A program made the position numbers and the translations under genes. The notes under the pieces were generated by a model. It saw nothing but the letters and a program-made list of their open reading frames with translations. It was not told where the DNA came from and searched no databases. A stretch of 64,000 nt of DNA from Catenuloplanes niger (lineage in GTDB: Bacteria; Actinomycetota; Actinomycetes; Mycobacteriales; Micromonosporaceae): NCBI RefSeq assembly GCF_031458255.1, contig NZ_JAVDYC010000001.1, positions 5,341,001 through 5,405,000 on the forward strand, written 5' to 3'. Below are positions 24,917 to 33,377 of this stretch, one piece after another (position 1 is the first letter of the stretch; every line of letters starts with the position of its first letter).

Positions 24917-25618
24917 ATGGCCGCAACACAGACTGAGGCACGACTGCTCGTCGTCGAGGACGACCCGAACATCCTGGAGCTGCTGTCGGCCAGCCTGCGT
25001 TTCGCGGGCTTCGACGTCGCGACCGCGGTGAGCGGCAGCGCGGCGGTGGCGGCGGCCCGGGACCGGCGTCCCGACCTGGTCGTGCTCGACGTGATGCTGC
25101 CGGACCTGGACGGTTTCGAGGTCATCAAGCTGATGCGGGAGGGCGGCACCCGCACGCCGGTTGTCTTCCTGACCGCGCGGGACGCGACGGACGACAAGAT
25201 CCGCGGGCTCACGCTGGGTGGCGACGACTACGTGACGAAGCCGTTCAGTCTGGAGGAGCTGACCGCGCGCATCCGTGCGGTGCTGCGCCGGACCAGTGCG
25301 ACGGCCGAGGAGAGTTCCCGGCTGACGTTCGCCGACCTGGAGCTGGACGAGGAGACGCACGAGGTCTACCGGGCCGGAAACCGGGTGCAGCTGTCGCCGA
25401 CCGAGTTCAAGCTGCTGCGCTACCTGATGCTGAACGCGAACCGGGTGCTCTCCAAGGCGCAGATCCTCGATCACGTGTGGAACTACGATTTCCGCGGCGA
25501 CGACAACATCGTCGAGTCGTACATCTCCTACCTGCGGCGCAAGGTCGACACCACGCAGCCCCGGCTGATCCACACGCTGCGCGGCGTCGGCTACGTGCTC
25601 CGCAAGCCCGCGCAGTAG
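24917..25618 (+). CDS. OmpR/PhoB-family response regulator (TrcR/MprA-like)
   Basis: 233 residues. The receiver domain has the acidic pair in VVEDDPN, the phosphoacceptor Asp in VLDVMLPDLDG, the Thr of FLTARD and the Lys of YVTKPFSLEEL. The C-terminal winged helix contains LSPTEFKLLRYLMLNANRVLSKAQILDHVW and ends with RLIHTLRGVGYVLR. It is followed after six bases by its sensor kinase, and then by an HtrA-like protease, the order of mycobacterial MprA-MprB-PepD; the receiver sequence is closer to TrcR. The ATG at 24917 is preceded by three phased CAG repeats, suggesting autoregulation. Confidence 0.93.
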   Translation: MAATQTEARLLVVEDDPNILELLSASLRFAGFDVATAVSGSAAVAAARDRRPDLVVLDVMLPDLDGFEVIKLMREGGTRTPVVFLTARDATDDKIRGLTLGGDDYVTKPFSLEELTARIRAVLRRTSATAEESSRLTFADLELDEETHEVYRAGNRVQLSPTEFKLLRYLMLNANRVLSKAQILDHVWNYDFRGDDNIVESYISYLRRKVDTTQPRLIHTLRGVGYVLRKPAQ

Positions 25619-25624
25619 GCGACG

Positions 25625-27247
25625 GTGAAGGCCCGCCTGCGCAGCACGCCGCTGCGGCTCAAGCTGGTCGCGAGTGTGCTGGTGCTGGTCGGCGTGGCAC
25701 TCATCGTGATCAGCGTCAGCAGCGCGTACTTCCTGCGCTCCTATCTGGTCCGGCTGGTCGACGACCAGCTGCACCAGATCGCGAACGACGCGAACGCGGC
25801 CGCCATGTTCGTCAACGGCGGCGAGGTCACGGTCCCGACCGACTACTACGGCCGGGTCACCGCGATGAACGGCGTCGGCAAGGACCCGGTCTACGACAAC
25901 CATCTCGGTGCCGGTGACCTGCCGCCGCAGGTCGAGGGCCGGGAGGAGATAACCGCGGTGGCCAACACCGCGTACACGGTGAAGTCGACGAACGGCAAGA
26001 TCCGTTGGCGCATGCTGGTCACGGTGCTGCCGAACAACGAGGTTCTGCACATCGGGGAGAACCTGGAGCAGGTCGATCTCGCGGTCAAGCGGCTGATCTG
26101 GATCGACGGGCTGGTCGGCGGCGCGGTGCTGATCATGCTGGCGTCGATCGGCGCGGGCATGGTGCGGACCAGTCTGCGTCCGCTGGACCAGATCGAGCAG
26201 ACCGCGGGCGCGATCGCGGCCGGTGACCTGACCCGCCGCGTGCCCGATCCGGAGCCCGGCATCGAGGAGCCGCAGAGCGAGCTGGGCCGGCTGTCCCGCG
26301 CGCTGAACGGCATGCTCACCCAGATCGAGGCCGGCTTCGCCGCGCGCGCCGCGTCCGAGGCGGCGGCCCGGTCCGCGGAGACCGTCGCGCGGGACGCGGC
26401 GCTGCGGGCGCAGGCGTCCGAGGCGCGGGCCCGCAACTCGGAGGCACGTATGCGGCAGTTCGTGGCGGACGCGTCGCACGAGCTGCGTACGCCGCTGACC
26501 ACGATCCGCGGTTTCGCGGAGCTGTACCGGCAGGGCGCGGCCACGGATCCGCCGAAACTGGTGCGCCGGATCGAGGACGAGGCCGCGCGGATGGGCCTGC
26601 TCGTCGAGGACCTGTTGCTGCTGGCCCGGCTGGACCGGGAACGCCCGTTGGACCTGAGCCCGGTGGAGCTGCCGGTGCTGGCCGCGGACGCGGTGCAGGC
26701 CGCGCGCGCGATCGCGCCGGACCGGAAGATCACGCTGGACATCGCGCCCGGGTCCGGGCCACTGGTGGTGACCGGCGACGAGTCGCGGCTGCGGCAGGTC
26801 TTCGGCAACCTGATGACGAACGCGCTGACCCACACGCCGGCGGACGCGTCGGTCACGTTGCGGCTGCGCGCGGAGACGGACGCGGACGGGCGGCGGGTCG
26901 CCGGCGTGGTCGAGGTGATCGACACCGGCGGCGGGCTGACCCAGGAGCAGATCGACCGCGTGTTCGAGCGGTTCTACCGGGCGGACGCGGCCCGGACGCG
27001 GACCGCGGCCGGCACCATCAGCACCGGGCTCGGCCTGGCGATCGTGGCGGCGATCGTCTCCTCCCACGAGGGTGTCGTCGAGGTGGAGAGCCTGCCGGGT
27101 AACGGCGCCACGTTCCGGGTAAGACTGCCTCTGGTGCCGACCGAGCTCGACGCCGACTCGGACGACGCTGATGAGGAGCTGGAAGACTTCCCGGAGGATG
27201 AGGGGGCCGATGCGGTCGCGTCGGATATCCGCCCTGATAAGCCCTGA
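25625..27247 (+). CDS. Two-component sensor histidine kinase
   Basis: 540 residues from GTG 25625. One membrane helix at about 14-36, an extracytoplasmic sensor of about 110 residues, a second helix at about 158-180, then HAMP. The dimerisation helix carries the phospho-accepting His285 in FVADASHELRTPLTTIRGF. The ATPase domain has the N box NLMTNALTHTP, the DTGGGL box, ERFYRAD and GLGLAIVAAI. The last 40 residues are strongly acidic (DADSDDADEELEDFPEDEG), an unusual extension. A helical linker between HAMP and H box is Ala/Arg/Glu-rich. It pairs with the response regulator immediately upstream. The signal is unknown; by context it may be envelope protein stress. Confidence 0.93.
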   Translation: MKARLRSTPLRLKLVASVLVLVGVALIVISVSSAYFLRSYLVRLVDDQLHQIANDANAAAMFVNGGEVTVPTDYYGRVTAMNGVGKDPVYDNHLGAGDLPPQVEGREEITAVANTAYTVKSTNGKIRWRMLVTVLPNNEVLHIGENLEQVDLAVKRLIWIDGLVGGAVLIMLASIGAGMVRTSLRPLDQIEQTAGAIAAGDLTRRVPDPEPGIEEPQSELGRLSRALNGMLTQIEAGFAARAASEAAARSAETVARDAALRAQASEARARNSEARMRQFVADASHELRTPLTTIRGFAELYRQGAATDPPKLVRRIEDEAARMGLLVEDLLLLARLDRERPLDLSPVELPVLAADAVQAARAIAPDRKITLDIAPGSGPLVVTGDESRLRQVFGNLMTNALTHTPADASVTLRLRAETDADGRRVAGVVEVIDTGGGLTQEQIDRVFERFYRADAARTRTAAGTISTGLGLAIVAAIVSSHEGVVEVESLPGNGATFRVRLPLVPTELDADSDDADEELEDFPEDEGADAVASDIRPDKP

Positions 27248-27265
27248 TATATCCCCCGTTTTGGA

Positions 27266-27296
27266 TTCACAGTTAACCTTCAGGGCGATTTCAGGG
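27266..27296. promoter_or_regulatory. Triple 11-bp-phased CAG direct repeat before the HtrA-like gene
   Basis: TTCACAG, CTTCAG and TTTCAG, with CAG at 27270-27272, 27281-27283 and 27292-27294, the same 11-bp spacing as upstream of the response regulator. It lies 33-63 bases before the protease ATG. Confidence 0.72.
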
Positions 27297-27328
27297 CCGT
27301 CGCAGATGTCGGCGGGAAGGTGGGAGAC

Positions 27329-28861
27329 ATGAACGAGCACGAGACCACCCCCGAGGGGCAGCAGGCCCCCGCCGGAGAGGCGCAGGGGACCCCCGCCGAG
27401 GGCTACCGGCACCCGGCCGAAGGGCTGCGGGGGCCGTCCGGCTCGAGTGACGAGGCGAACCGGCCGCTCACATCCGAGCCCGTCACCCAGCCGGTGCCGA
27501 CCGCCGTCGCCCCGCCCACGGCCGGGCGTCCCGGCTACGGGCAGTACCCGCCGAGTCCGTGGGCCGCCCCCGCCGGCCAGACGTCGCACCTGCCGCCGGC
27601 CGCGGCGCCGACCAGCGCGCAGCCGACCTCCCAGTGGGCCCAGCCGGTCCCGGCCGGTGCGTATCAGCCCGCCGGCTATCCCGGCCAGGGGCACCCGGGT
27701 CTGCAGCCGGGCCAGCCCGGCCACCCCGGTGGCCCGGTGCCGCCGTGGGCCGGTGGCCCCGCCGGGCCGACGCCGCCGCCCGGTGACCGCCGGTTCGGCC
27801 GGTTCGCCGCGACCGCCGCCGCGGCCGTGGTGCTCGCGCTCGGCGCCGGCACGGTCGGCGCGGTCACGGCCAACGCGATGGACGACGACATCCCGGGCGT
27901 CAACACGACGAACACCGCCAACGGCGAGCCCGCCCCGGTCATCGACCGCTCCTCGCTCGCGTCGATCGCGGCCGCGGTGCAGGACAGCGTGGTCTCGATC
28001 ACCACGGACTCCGGCGAGGGCTCCGGCGTCGTGCTCACCGAGGACGGCTACATCCTGTCCAACAACCACGTGGTCGGCGGCGCGCAGGGCGGCCGGGTCA
28101 CCGTCGTCTTCGCGGACGGCACGAAGGCCGAGGCCCAGGTCGTGGGTACGGACGCGCGCACCGACCTCGGCGTGGTCAAGGCCGAGGGTGTCTCGAACCT
28201 GACCGCCGCGAAGTTCGGCGACAGCGCGGCCGTGAAGGTCGGCGACACCGTGCTCGCGCTGGGCAGCCCACTCGGCCTGCAGGGCTCGGTCACGGCCGGC
28301 ATCATCTCGGCCAAGGACCGGACCATCCAGGTCGCCGGCGAGGAGGAGCAGAGCCCGTTCGGCGGCGGCCAGCAGCAGCAGGCCGGCCAGTCCATCGCGG
28401 GACTGCTGCAGACCGACGCGCCGATCAACCCGGGTAACTCCGGCGGCGCGCTGGTCAACACGAACGGTGAGGTGATCGGCATCAACACCGCGATCGCCAC
28501 CTCCGGCCAGGGCAGCGGCTCGATCGGCCTCGGCTTCGCGATCCCGAGCAACAAGGCCAAGGAGGTCTCCGAGGCGCTCAAGACCGGGCAGAAGGTCAGC
28601 CACCCGTTCCTCGGCGTCAGCCTGACCGAGGCCGAGGGCGGCGGCGCGCTGGTCAGCAGCGTCAGCGACGACAGCCCGGCGCAGAAGGCCGGCATCCAGC
28701 GCGGCGACGTGATCACCCAGATCGACGGCAAGGCCGTGAACAGCTCGGACGATGTGATCACCGCGGTGCAGGCCGGCAAGGTCGGCCAGCAGATGACGGT
28801 CACCTACAAGCGCAGCGGCGCGGAGAAGACCGCGACCGCGACGCTCGCCGAGGCGTCCTGA
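27329..28861 (+). CDS. HtrA/DegP-like membrane-anchored serine protease with PDZ domain
   Basis: 510 residues. A long Pro/Gly/Gln-rich cytoplasmic N-terminus (1-155) precedes one membrane helix (about 158-180). The extracytoplasmic trypsin-like domain has His247 in SNNHVVGG, Asp279 in RTDLGVVK and Ser371 in NPGNSGGAL. The PDZ domain covers about residues 415-505 (FLGVSLTEAEGGGALVSSV, AQKAGIQRGDVITQIDGKAV). Such proteases degrade or refold damaged envelope proteins; in mycobacteria PepD is regulated by MprAB, encoded in the same order. GGGAG precedes ATG at 27329. It probably has its own promoter besides read-through from the kinase. Confidence 0.93.
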   Translation: MNEHETTPEGQQAPAGEAQGTPAEGYRHPAEGLRGPSGSSDEANRPLTSEPVTQPVPTAVAPPTAGRPGYGQYPPSPWAAPAGQTSHLPPAAAPTSAQPTSQWAQPVPAGAYQPAGYPGQGHPGLQPGQPGHPGGPVPPWAGGPAGPTPPPGDRRFGRFAATAAAAVVLALGAGTVGAVTANAMDDDIPGVNTTNTANGEPAPVIDRSSLASIAAAVQDSVVSITTDSGEGSGVVLTEDGYILSNNHVVGGAQGGRVTVVFADGTKAEAQVVGTDARTDLGVVKAEGVSNLTAAKFGDSAAVKVGDTVLALGSPLGLQGSVTAGIISAKDRTIQVAGEEEQSPFGGGQQQQAGQSIAGLLQTDAPINPGNSGGALVNTNGEVIGINTAIATSGQGSGSIGLGFAIPSNKAKEVSEALKTGQKVSHPFLGVSLTEAEGGGALVSSVSDDSPAQKAGIQRGDVITQIDGKAVNSSDDVITAVQAGKVGQQMTVTYKRSGAEKTATATLAEAS

Positions 28862-28884
28862 CGCACCACCGATAGCCGCACGAG

Positions 28885-28902
28885 GGCGGGGCTCGCCCCG
28901 CC
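28885..28902 (+). terminator. Hairpin terminator of the HtrA-like gene
   Basis: GGCGGGGC, TC, GCCCCGCC: perfect 8-bp stem 24 bases after the stop. Confidence 0.7.
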
Positions 28903-28912
28903 TGCTCCCCAC

Positions 28913-28957
28913 GTGGCGGGCGACATGACCAAGGGGGTTGGTCATGTCGCCCGCCAC
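28913..28957. repeat. Very long perfect inverted repeat (20-bp stem, 5-base loop)
   Basis: GTGGCGGGCGACATGACCAA, GGGGG, then the exact reverse complement. It follows the HtrA terminator hairpin by 10 bases and lies 120 bases before the M50 gene. There is no U-run. It could be a second, bidirectional terminator, a structured 5' leader element of the next operon, or a small palindromic mobile repeat. Confidence 0.9.
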
Positions 28958-29077
28958 ACCTGTGTGCACCCACCGGCACGCGCCACTATCGGTCATGGCG
29001 CCCGGTCGATACTCTTCCTGGCGGGGCGGCGAGCCCCAGGTGACAGGGGGTCACCAGGCGAAAACGGAGATCCTGCA

Positions 29078-32000
29078 GTGTCGATCGTTGAAACACGGCT
29101 GAGCGTCTGGGAGGCCCTCGCCGGACGCGCTCCCGGCCAGCCGATCGGGCCTGCCGACACCGACGTGTGGTCCGCGGTCATCGACCGGATCAACCCGGCC
29201 CGGGCCCGGCCCGAGCTGCGCACCGGCATCGAGACCGCGGAGCTGACCAGCGTCCGCGGCGTGCCGTACGTGATGCTCCGCTCGCCCGACGACGCCGGGC
29301 CGTCCAGCTACCTGCGGCTGAGCCCGGAGGAGTGGCAGCTCGCCGAGCTGATGGACGGGTCGCGTACCGTCGCCCGGCTGGTCGCGGAGTTCGCCCACAT
29401 ATCCGGCCGGCTCGCGCCCGACCAGGTCCGCCGTCTCGTCGCCGACCTGGCCGCGCACCGCATGCTCGGCGAGCTGCCGGTCGACGCGTTCCGGCCGCTG
29501 GAGCAGGCGCGCCGCCGCCCGCTCGCGCTGCGCGTCGGCGCCGGCCTGCTGGCCGCCGCGCGCGGCCGCCGGATGGCCGTGGCGAACGTGGACCCGATCG
29601 TCGACGTGCTCTACCGGTTCGGTGGCCGGTTCTTCTTCACGCCGGTCGCGGCCGTGCTGTTCGGCATCCTCGCGCTGGCCGGCTTCGGCCTCTTCACCTG
29701 GACCTGGTGGCGCGGCGACCAGTCCGTCTTCGTCTCGAACGGTTCGTTCCTGGTCGGCGCGATCGTGCTGCTCGCGCTCAACGTCGTGGCGCTCGCCGCG
29801 CACGAGCTCGGCCACGCGCTGGCCACCAAGCACATGGGCCGGCGCGTCCCGGCCGCCGGCTTCCTCGTCTACTTCGGCATCCCGTCCGTCTTCGTGGACA
29901 CCAGCGACGTGTGGATGGCCGGCCGCCGCGCGCGGCTGCGGACCACGCTCGCCGGACCGGCCGCCGGCCTGGTGCTGGCCGGCTCCGCGCAGGTCGTCGG
30001 GCTGATCTTCCCGGCCGTCGCGCCGCTCGCGTTCAAGCTGGCCTTCGCGTGGTACCTGAACGCGCTGTTCAACCTGAACCCGCTGCTCGCGCTGGACGGC
30101 TACTACGTGCTGATGGACTGGCTGGAGATCCCGAACCTGCGCGCCCGCGGGCTCGCGTTCGTCACCGGCCGGCTGCGCCGCCGCCCGCCGCGCTGGAGCG
30201 AGCTGGACGCGGAGGGCCGCCTGGTCGCGCTCTACGGCACGCTCGCGGTGCTGTGGCTGGTGATCGCGGCGAACGTGTTCTACCGCGTCTGGGCCGACCG
30301 GGTGCAGGGGCTGATCTCCGGCCTCTGGCACGGCGGATTCGGCCCGCGGCTGCTGTTGCTGCTGGTCGTGGGCGGGTTGTGCGCGCCCCTGGGTTACCTG
30401 CTGGTGGGTTGGCTCGCCCGCCGGCTGCGGCGGTTGAGCGAGATGCGCCGGGAGCGGAAGCGGGCCGAGGACACGCCACGGCGGCTGCACGCGCTCAACC
30501 GCTCGATGCTCGGCCGGCTCCCCGCGGAGGTGCTGACCCGGCTCGCCCGGCAGGCACACTGGGAGCGTCCCGGCGACGGCCGGCAGCTGATCTCGGCCGG
30601 CGGCGCGCAACCCACGGTCTACGTGGTGATCGAGGGCGCGCTGCAGGGCCGGCGCCCCGGCGACCCGGGCGGCATCCTGCGCCAGCACGCCGGCCCCGGC
30701 TCCACGGTCGGGATGGACGCCGCGCTCGCCGGTGCCCCGGCCGCACTCGACTGGTACGTGGCCGGCGACGCCGTGCTGCTCGCGATCCCGTCCACCGCGG
30801 TGGCGAACGCGATCGGCCCGCTGCCCGGCCCGCCGCCCACCGACCGGGCGTACGCGGAGGCGCTCTTCGACGACACCCCCGCGCTGACCGGGCTCTCGCC
30901 CGAGGGCCGGATGGGCATGCTCGCGGCCGCGCGCTCCTCCGCGGTCAACCCCGGCGACGCGATCCGGCTCGACGGGCCGACCGACGCGGTGATCATCGAG
31001 TCCGGCGCGATCGTCCTGCCGGACGGCGGCGAGCTGCGGCGCGGCACCATGATCGGCCCGGTCGGCGAGGGCTACCCCGGCCCGGTCGCGGTCGCGCGGA
31101 CGCCGGTCCGGCTGTGGACCATCCCGGCGATGGCGGGTGCGGCGGCCACGTTCGCCGGCAGCTCGTCGTTCGAGGGCGCGGACCGGCCGCCGCTGCGCCC
31201 GTCCACCGGCGTGCACTCCGGCGGCGACTACCCGCCGCTGGCCGCCCCGCCCGGCATGCCGCCCGGCGGCGTCGACTACGGGCTGGACGGCCGGTTCGAG
31301 CGCCGGCTCTGGTGGCTGGTGCTGCTGCTCCTGCTGCTCGCGCTGGCGCTCACCGCCGCACAGCTGCGGCCCGCGCCCGCGTGGGCCGAGATGCCCGCCG
31401 ACCGGGTGCTGCTCACCGCCGAGACCGGCACCGTCGACGTCGGCGTGGCCGGCCGGGTGGTCCGGCTCGACGAGGGCAGCCGCTACCAGCTGCCGGTCGG
31501 CGCCGAGGTCTGGGTCGGCACGGAGGCACGGGCGTCGCTGACGTTCCGCGGCGGCGCGTTCTCCGTGCTCTGCGCGGGCAGCACCGCCGAGGTCCGTGAC
31601 CTGCGCACCGACGGCGACCGGACCCGCACGCCGTACGGCAGCCTGGAACTCACGGACGGGCGGATCCTGACCGACACGGCGTCCACCAGCGGTGCGTTCC
31701 GGCCGCTGTCGCTGGAGATCTCCAGCGCGCGGATCGCGGTGAGCAGCACCCAGGCCGCGTGGTACGCGGTCGAGAACGGGCAGGTCCTGGTGTCCCGCGG
31801 CGAGGTGCTGGCGGACCGGGTGACGCAGCCGGAGACGCGCGACGACCTGGACTGCGGTGACGGCCTGCCGGACCCGATCCCGACCCCGTCCGGTTCGCCG
31901 ACGCCCTCACCGTCGCCGTCGGACTCGCCGTCGCCGTCGCCGTCCACGTCGCCCTCGTCCTCGCCGTCCCCGACGACCTCGCCGACGCCGTCCGTGCCGG

Positions 32001-32293
32001 GCTTCGTGGTGCCGACCGAGGACGACGACAACGGTGGTGGAGCGGTGCCGCCGCCGCCCCCGGTGACGCGATCGCCGGTGCCGCCGCGGCCGACCACCCA
32101 GGCACCGCCACCGCCCCCGCCGCCCACGACGAACCCGCCGGTGGAGCCGACCGGGGAGCCGCAACCTTCCGCGACGACCGGCGAACCGACCATCTCCAGC
32201 GGTACGTTGCCCCCGTCCGTACCCGTGGAGCAGTCGTCCGTGCCGGCGGTCTCGTCCGTGCCGGCGGTCGACGAGACCGTGACCCTGTTCTGA
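29078..32293 (+). CDS. PqqD-like / M50 metalloprotease / cNMP-binding-like / FecR-like multidomain membrane protein
   Basis: 1071 residues from GTG 29078 (GGAGA eight bases before). Residues about 45-135 resemble a PqqD-type peptide-binding module (YLRLSPEEWQLAELMDGSRTVARLV). A polytopic M50 (site-2-protease/YydH-like) domain follows, with zinc motif HELGH (His242, Glu243, His246) and LDGYYVLMDW (Asp340). Residues about 480-720 contain one or two cyclic-nucleotide-binding-like barrels (VYVVIEGAL, DAVIIESGAIVLPDG). One more membrane helix lies at about 740-760 (LWWLVLLLLLLALALTAAQ), then a FecR-like domain (TGTVDVGVAGRVVRLDEGSRYQ) and a Pro/Ser/Thr-rich exterior tail. 'Peptide zinc metalloprotease' proteins of this kind accompany RiPP loci. 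It heads a three-gene cassette. Confidence 0.85.
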   Translation: MSIVETRLSVWEALAGRAPGQPIGPADTDVWSAVIDRINPARARPELRTGIETAELTSVRGVPYVMLRSPDDAGPSSYLRLSPEEWQLAELMDGSRTVARLVAEFAHISGRLAPDQVRRLVADLAAHRMLGELPVDAFRPLEQARRRPLALRVGAGLLAAARGRRMAVANVDPIVDVLYRFGGRFFFTPVAAVLFGILALAGFGLFTWTWWRGDQSVFVSNGSFLVGAIVLLALNVVALAAHELGHALATKHMGRRVPAAGFLVYFGIPSVFVDTSDVWMAGRRARLRTTLAGPAAGLVLAGSAQVVGLIFPAVAPLAFKLAFAWYLNALFNLNPLLALDGYYVLMDWLEIPNLRARGLAFVTGRLRRRPPRWSELDAEGRLVALYGTLAVLWLVIAANVFYRVWADRVQGLISGLWHGGFGPRLLLLLVVGGLCAPLGYLLVGWLARRLRRLSEMRRERKRAEDTPRRLHALNRSMLGRLPAEVLTRLARQAHWERPGDGRQLISAGGAQPTVYVVIEGALQGRRPGDPGGILRQHAGPGSTVGMDAALAGAPAALDWYVAGDAVLLAIPSTAVANAIGPLPGPPPTDRAYAEALFDDTPALTGLSPEGRMGMLAAARSSAVNPGDAIRLDGPTDAVIIESGAIVLPDGGELRRGTMIGPVGEGYPGPVAVARTPVRLWTIPAMAGAAATFAGSSSFEGADRPPLRPSTGVHSGGDYPPLAAPPGMPPGGVDYGLDGRFERRLWWLVLLLLLLALALTAAQLRPAPAWAEMPADRVLLTAETGTVDVGVAGRVVRLDEGSRYQLPVGAEVWVGTEARASLTFRGGAFSVLCAGSTAEVRDLRTDGDRTRTPYGSLELTDGRILTDTASTSGAFRPLSLEISSARIAVSSTQAAWYAVENGQVLVSRGEVLADRVTQPETRDDLDCGDGLPDPIPTPSGSPTPSPSPSDSPSPSPSTSPSSSPSPTTSPTPSVPGFVVPTEDDDNGGGAVPPPPPVTRSPVPPRPTTQAPPPPPPPTTNPPVEPTGEPQPSATTGEPTISSGTLPPSVPVEQSSVPAVSSVPAVDETVTLF

Positions 32294-32316
32294 TGTCGGT
32301 GCCCTGAGGAGGCCAC

Positions 32317-32532
32317 GTGCTCTGCTGGTTCTGCGCCAAGGCCGCGCGCGGCTCGTGCCGGTTCTGCGGCCGGGGCGTGTGCGAGGATCACGCGCGGTTC
32401 GGCCCGTACCTGTTGGAGGTGCACCGCTCCGACTCCCGCCGCCGCGCGGAGGGCCTGGTCGTCGACGACGCGCTGCAGTGCGGGGCCTGCCACCCCCGCC
32501 CGCAGCCCGTCCCGATGCCGGAGCTGGACTGA
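32317..32532 (+). CDS. Small Cys-rich zinc-ribbon-like protein
   Basis: A 71-residue protein with CWFCAKAARGSCRFCGRGVC near its start and a late CGACH, giving enough Cys/His (C-x2-C, C-x2-C, C, H, C-x2-C-H) for two zinc sites. Folds of this appearance are often B-box/zinc-ribbon adaptors. GTG at 32317 is preceded by GAGGAGG. It follows the M50 gene after 23 bases and its stop overlaps the next start as TGATG, so all three genes are one operon. Function unknown. Confidence 0.75.
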   Translation: MLCWFCAKAARGSCRFCGRGVCEDHARFGPYLLEVHRSDSRRRAEGLVVDDALQCGACHPRPQPVPMPELD

Positions 32533-33377
32533 TGCCCGGCTTCGACGACGCGCTGGAACGCCTGGTCACCGACCCGGCGTTCGCCGCCGCGCTGGCCACG
32601 GACCCGGACCGGGCGCTGGCCGGCTACACGCTCGCCCCCGACGAGGCGGCGCTGCTGCGCAGCCAGGCCACCACGGGTACGGGCGACAGCGGCCACCGCA
32701 CGGTGGAGTCCCGCACCAGCCGGTCCAGCATGTTCGGCCTGTTCGGCGACCTCTTCCCGGCCGACGCCGGGCCATCCGCGGCCGGCTTCGGCGCGGCTGC
32801 GGACGGCGGCGTCCCGGGCCCGGCCGTCACCGGGTTCGGCCGGGCCGGCGTCAGCCCAGCCGGCGACGGTCCCGCCGGCCCCGCGATGTTCCTGCACGGC
32901 ACCGGTCCCGGCGCCGCGGCCCCGACGACTGGCTTCGGCGCCGCGCCCGCCGCCGAGCAGGGTTTCGGTGGCGCCACCGAGCAGGGCTTCGGCGCCGCCG
33001 CCGGCCAGGGCTTCGGTGCCACGGCCGGCCAGGGCTTCGGCGTCGCCCCCGGCCAGGGCTCGGGTGGTGCCGTCACGCAGTCGGTCGGTGACACTCCGCC
33101 GCCGGTCCCGGAGGGCTACTCGATCCGCGTCGACGCGGACGGCGACGGCGCCTGGGACCCGCACCGCGTCCGCGGCCGCACCGGCGGTGGCGTCGAGATC
33201 CTGGTCGACCGGGACGGTGACGGCCGCACCGACTTCACCGGCCACGACATCGACGCCGACGGCCTCGTCGACCACGCCGACTACGACACCGACCACGACG
33301 GCCGCCCCGACACCCGCCTCATCGACACCGACCACGACGGCTGGCTCGACAGGGCGGACACCGAGTCATCCAATTGA
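32532..33377 (+). CDS. RiPP-leader-like protein with GFG repeats and Ca-binding Asp-rich repeats
   Basis: 281 residues. The N-terminus FDDALERLVTDPAFAAALATDPDRALAGYTLAPDEAALLRS closely resembles the Os1348/NHLP-type leader seen in RiPP precursors. Residues about 70-190 are Gly/Ala-rich with repeated EQGFGAA/GQGFGAT units (DNA repeat of about 24 bp at 32950-33065). The C-terminus carries DADGDGAWDP, DRDGDGRTDF, DIDADGLVDH, DTDHDGRPDT and DTDHDGWLDR, thrombospondin-type-3-like calcium loops. It lacks a signal peptide. With the M50/PqqD-like protein upstream it may be the substrate of that protease; this is inference. Confidence 0.75.
   Translation: MPGFDDALERLVTDPAFAAALATDPDRALAGYTLAPDEAALLRSQATTGTGDSGHRTVESRTSRSSMFGLFGDLFPADAGPSAAGFGAAADGGVPGPAVTGFGRAGVSPAGDGPAGPAMFLHGTGPGAAAPTTGFGAAPAAEQGFGGATEQGFGAAAGQGFGATAGQGFGVAPGQGSGGAVTQSVGDTPPPVPEGYSIRVDADGDGAWDPHRVRGRTGGGVEILVDRDGDGRTDFTGHDIDADGLVDHADYDTDHDGRPDTRLIDTDHDGWLDRADTESSN

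Noticed and set aside
24869-28996. 1375-codon minus-strand frame across the two-component and HtrA genes
   Set aside because: Shadow of three confidently assigned genes on the other strand; it contains no recognisable fold.
28913-29077. Upstream start for the M50 protein inside the 20-bp hairpin
   Set aside because: Sequence before GTG 29078 is the hairpin and a poorly biased leader; GGAGA lies properly spaced before 29078.
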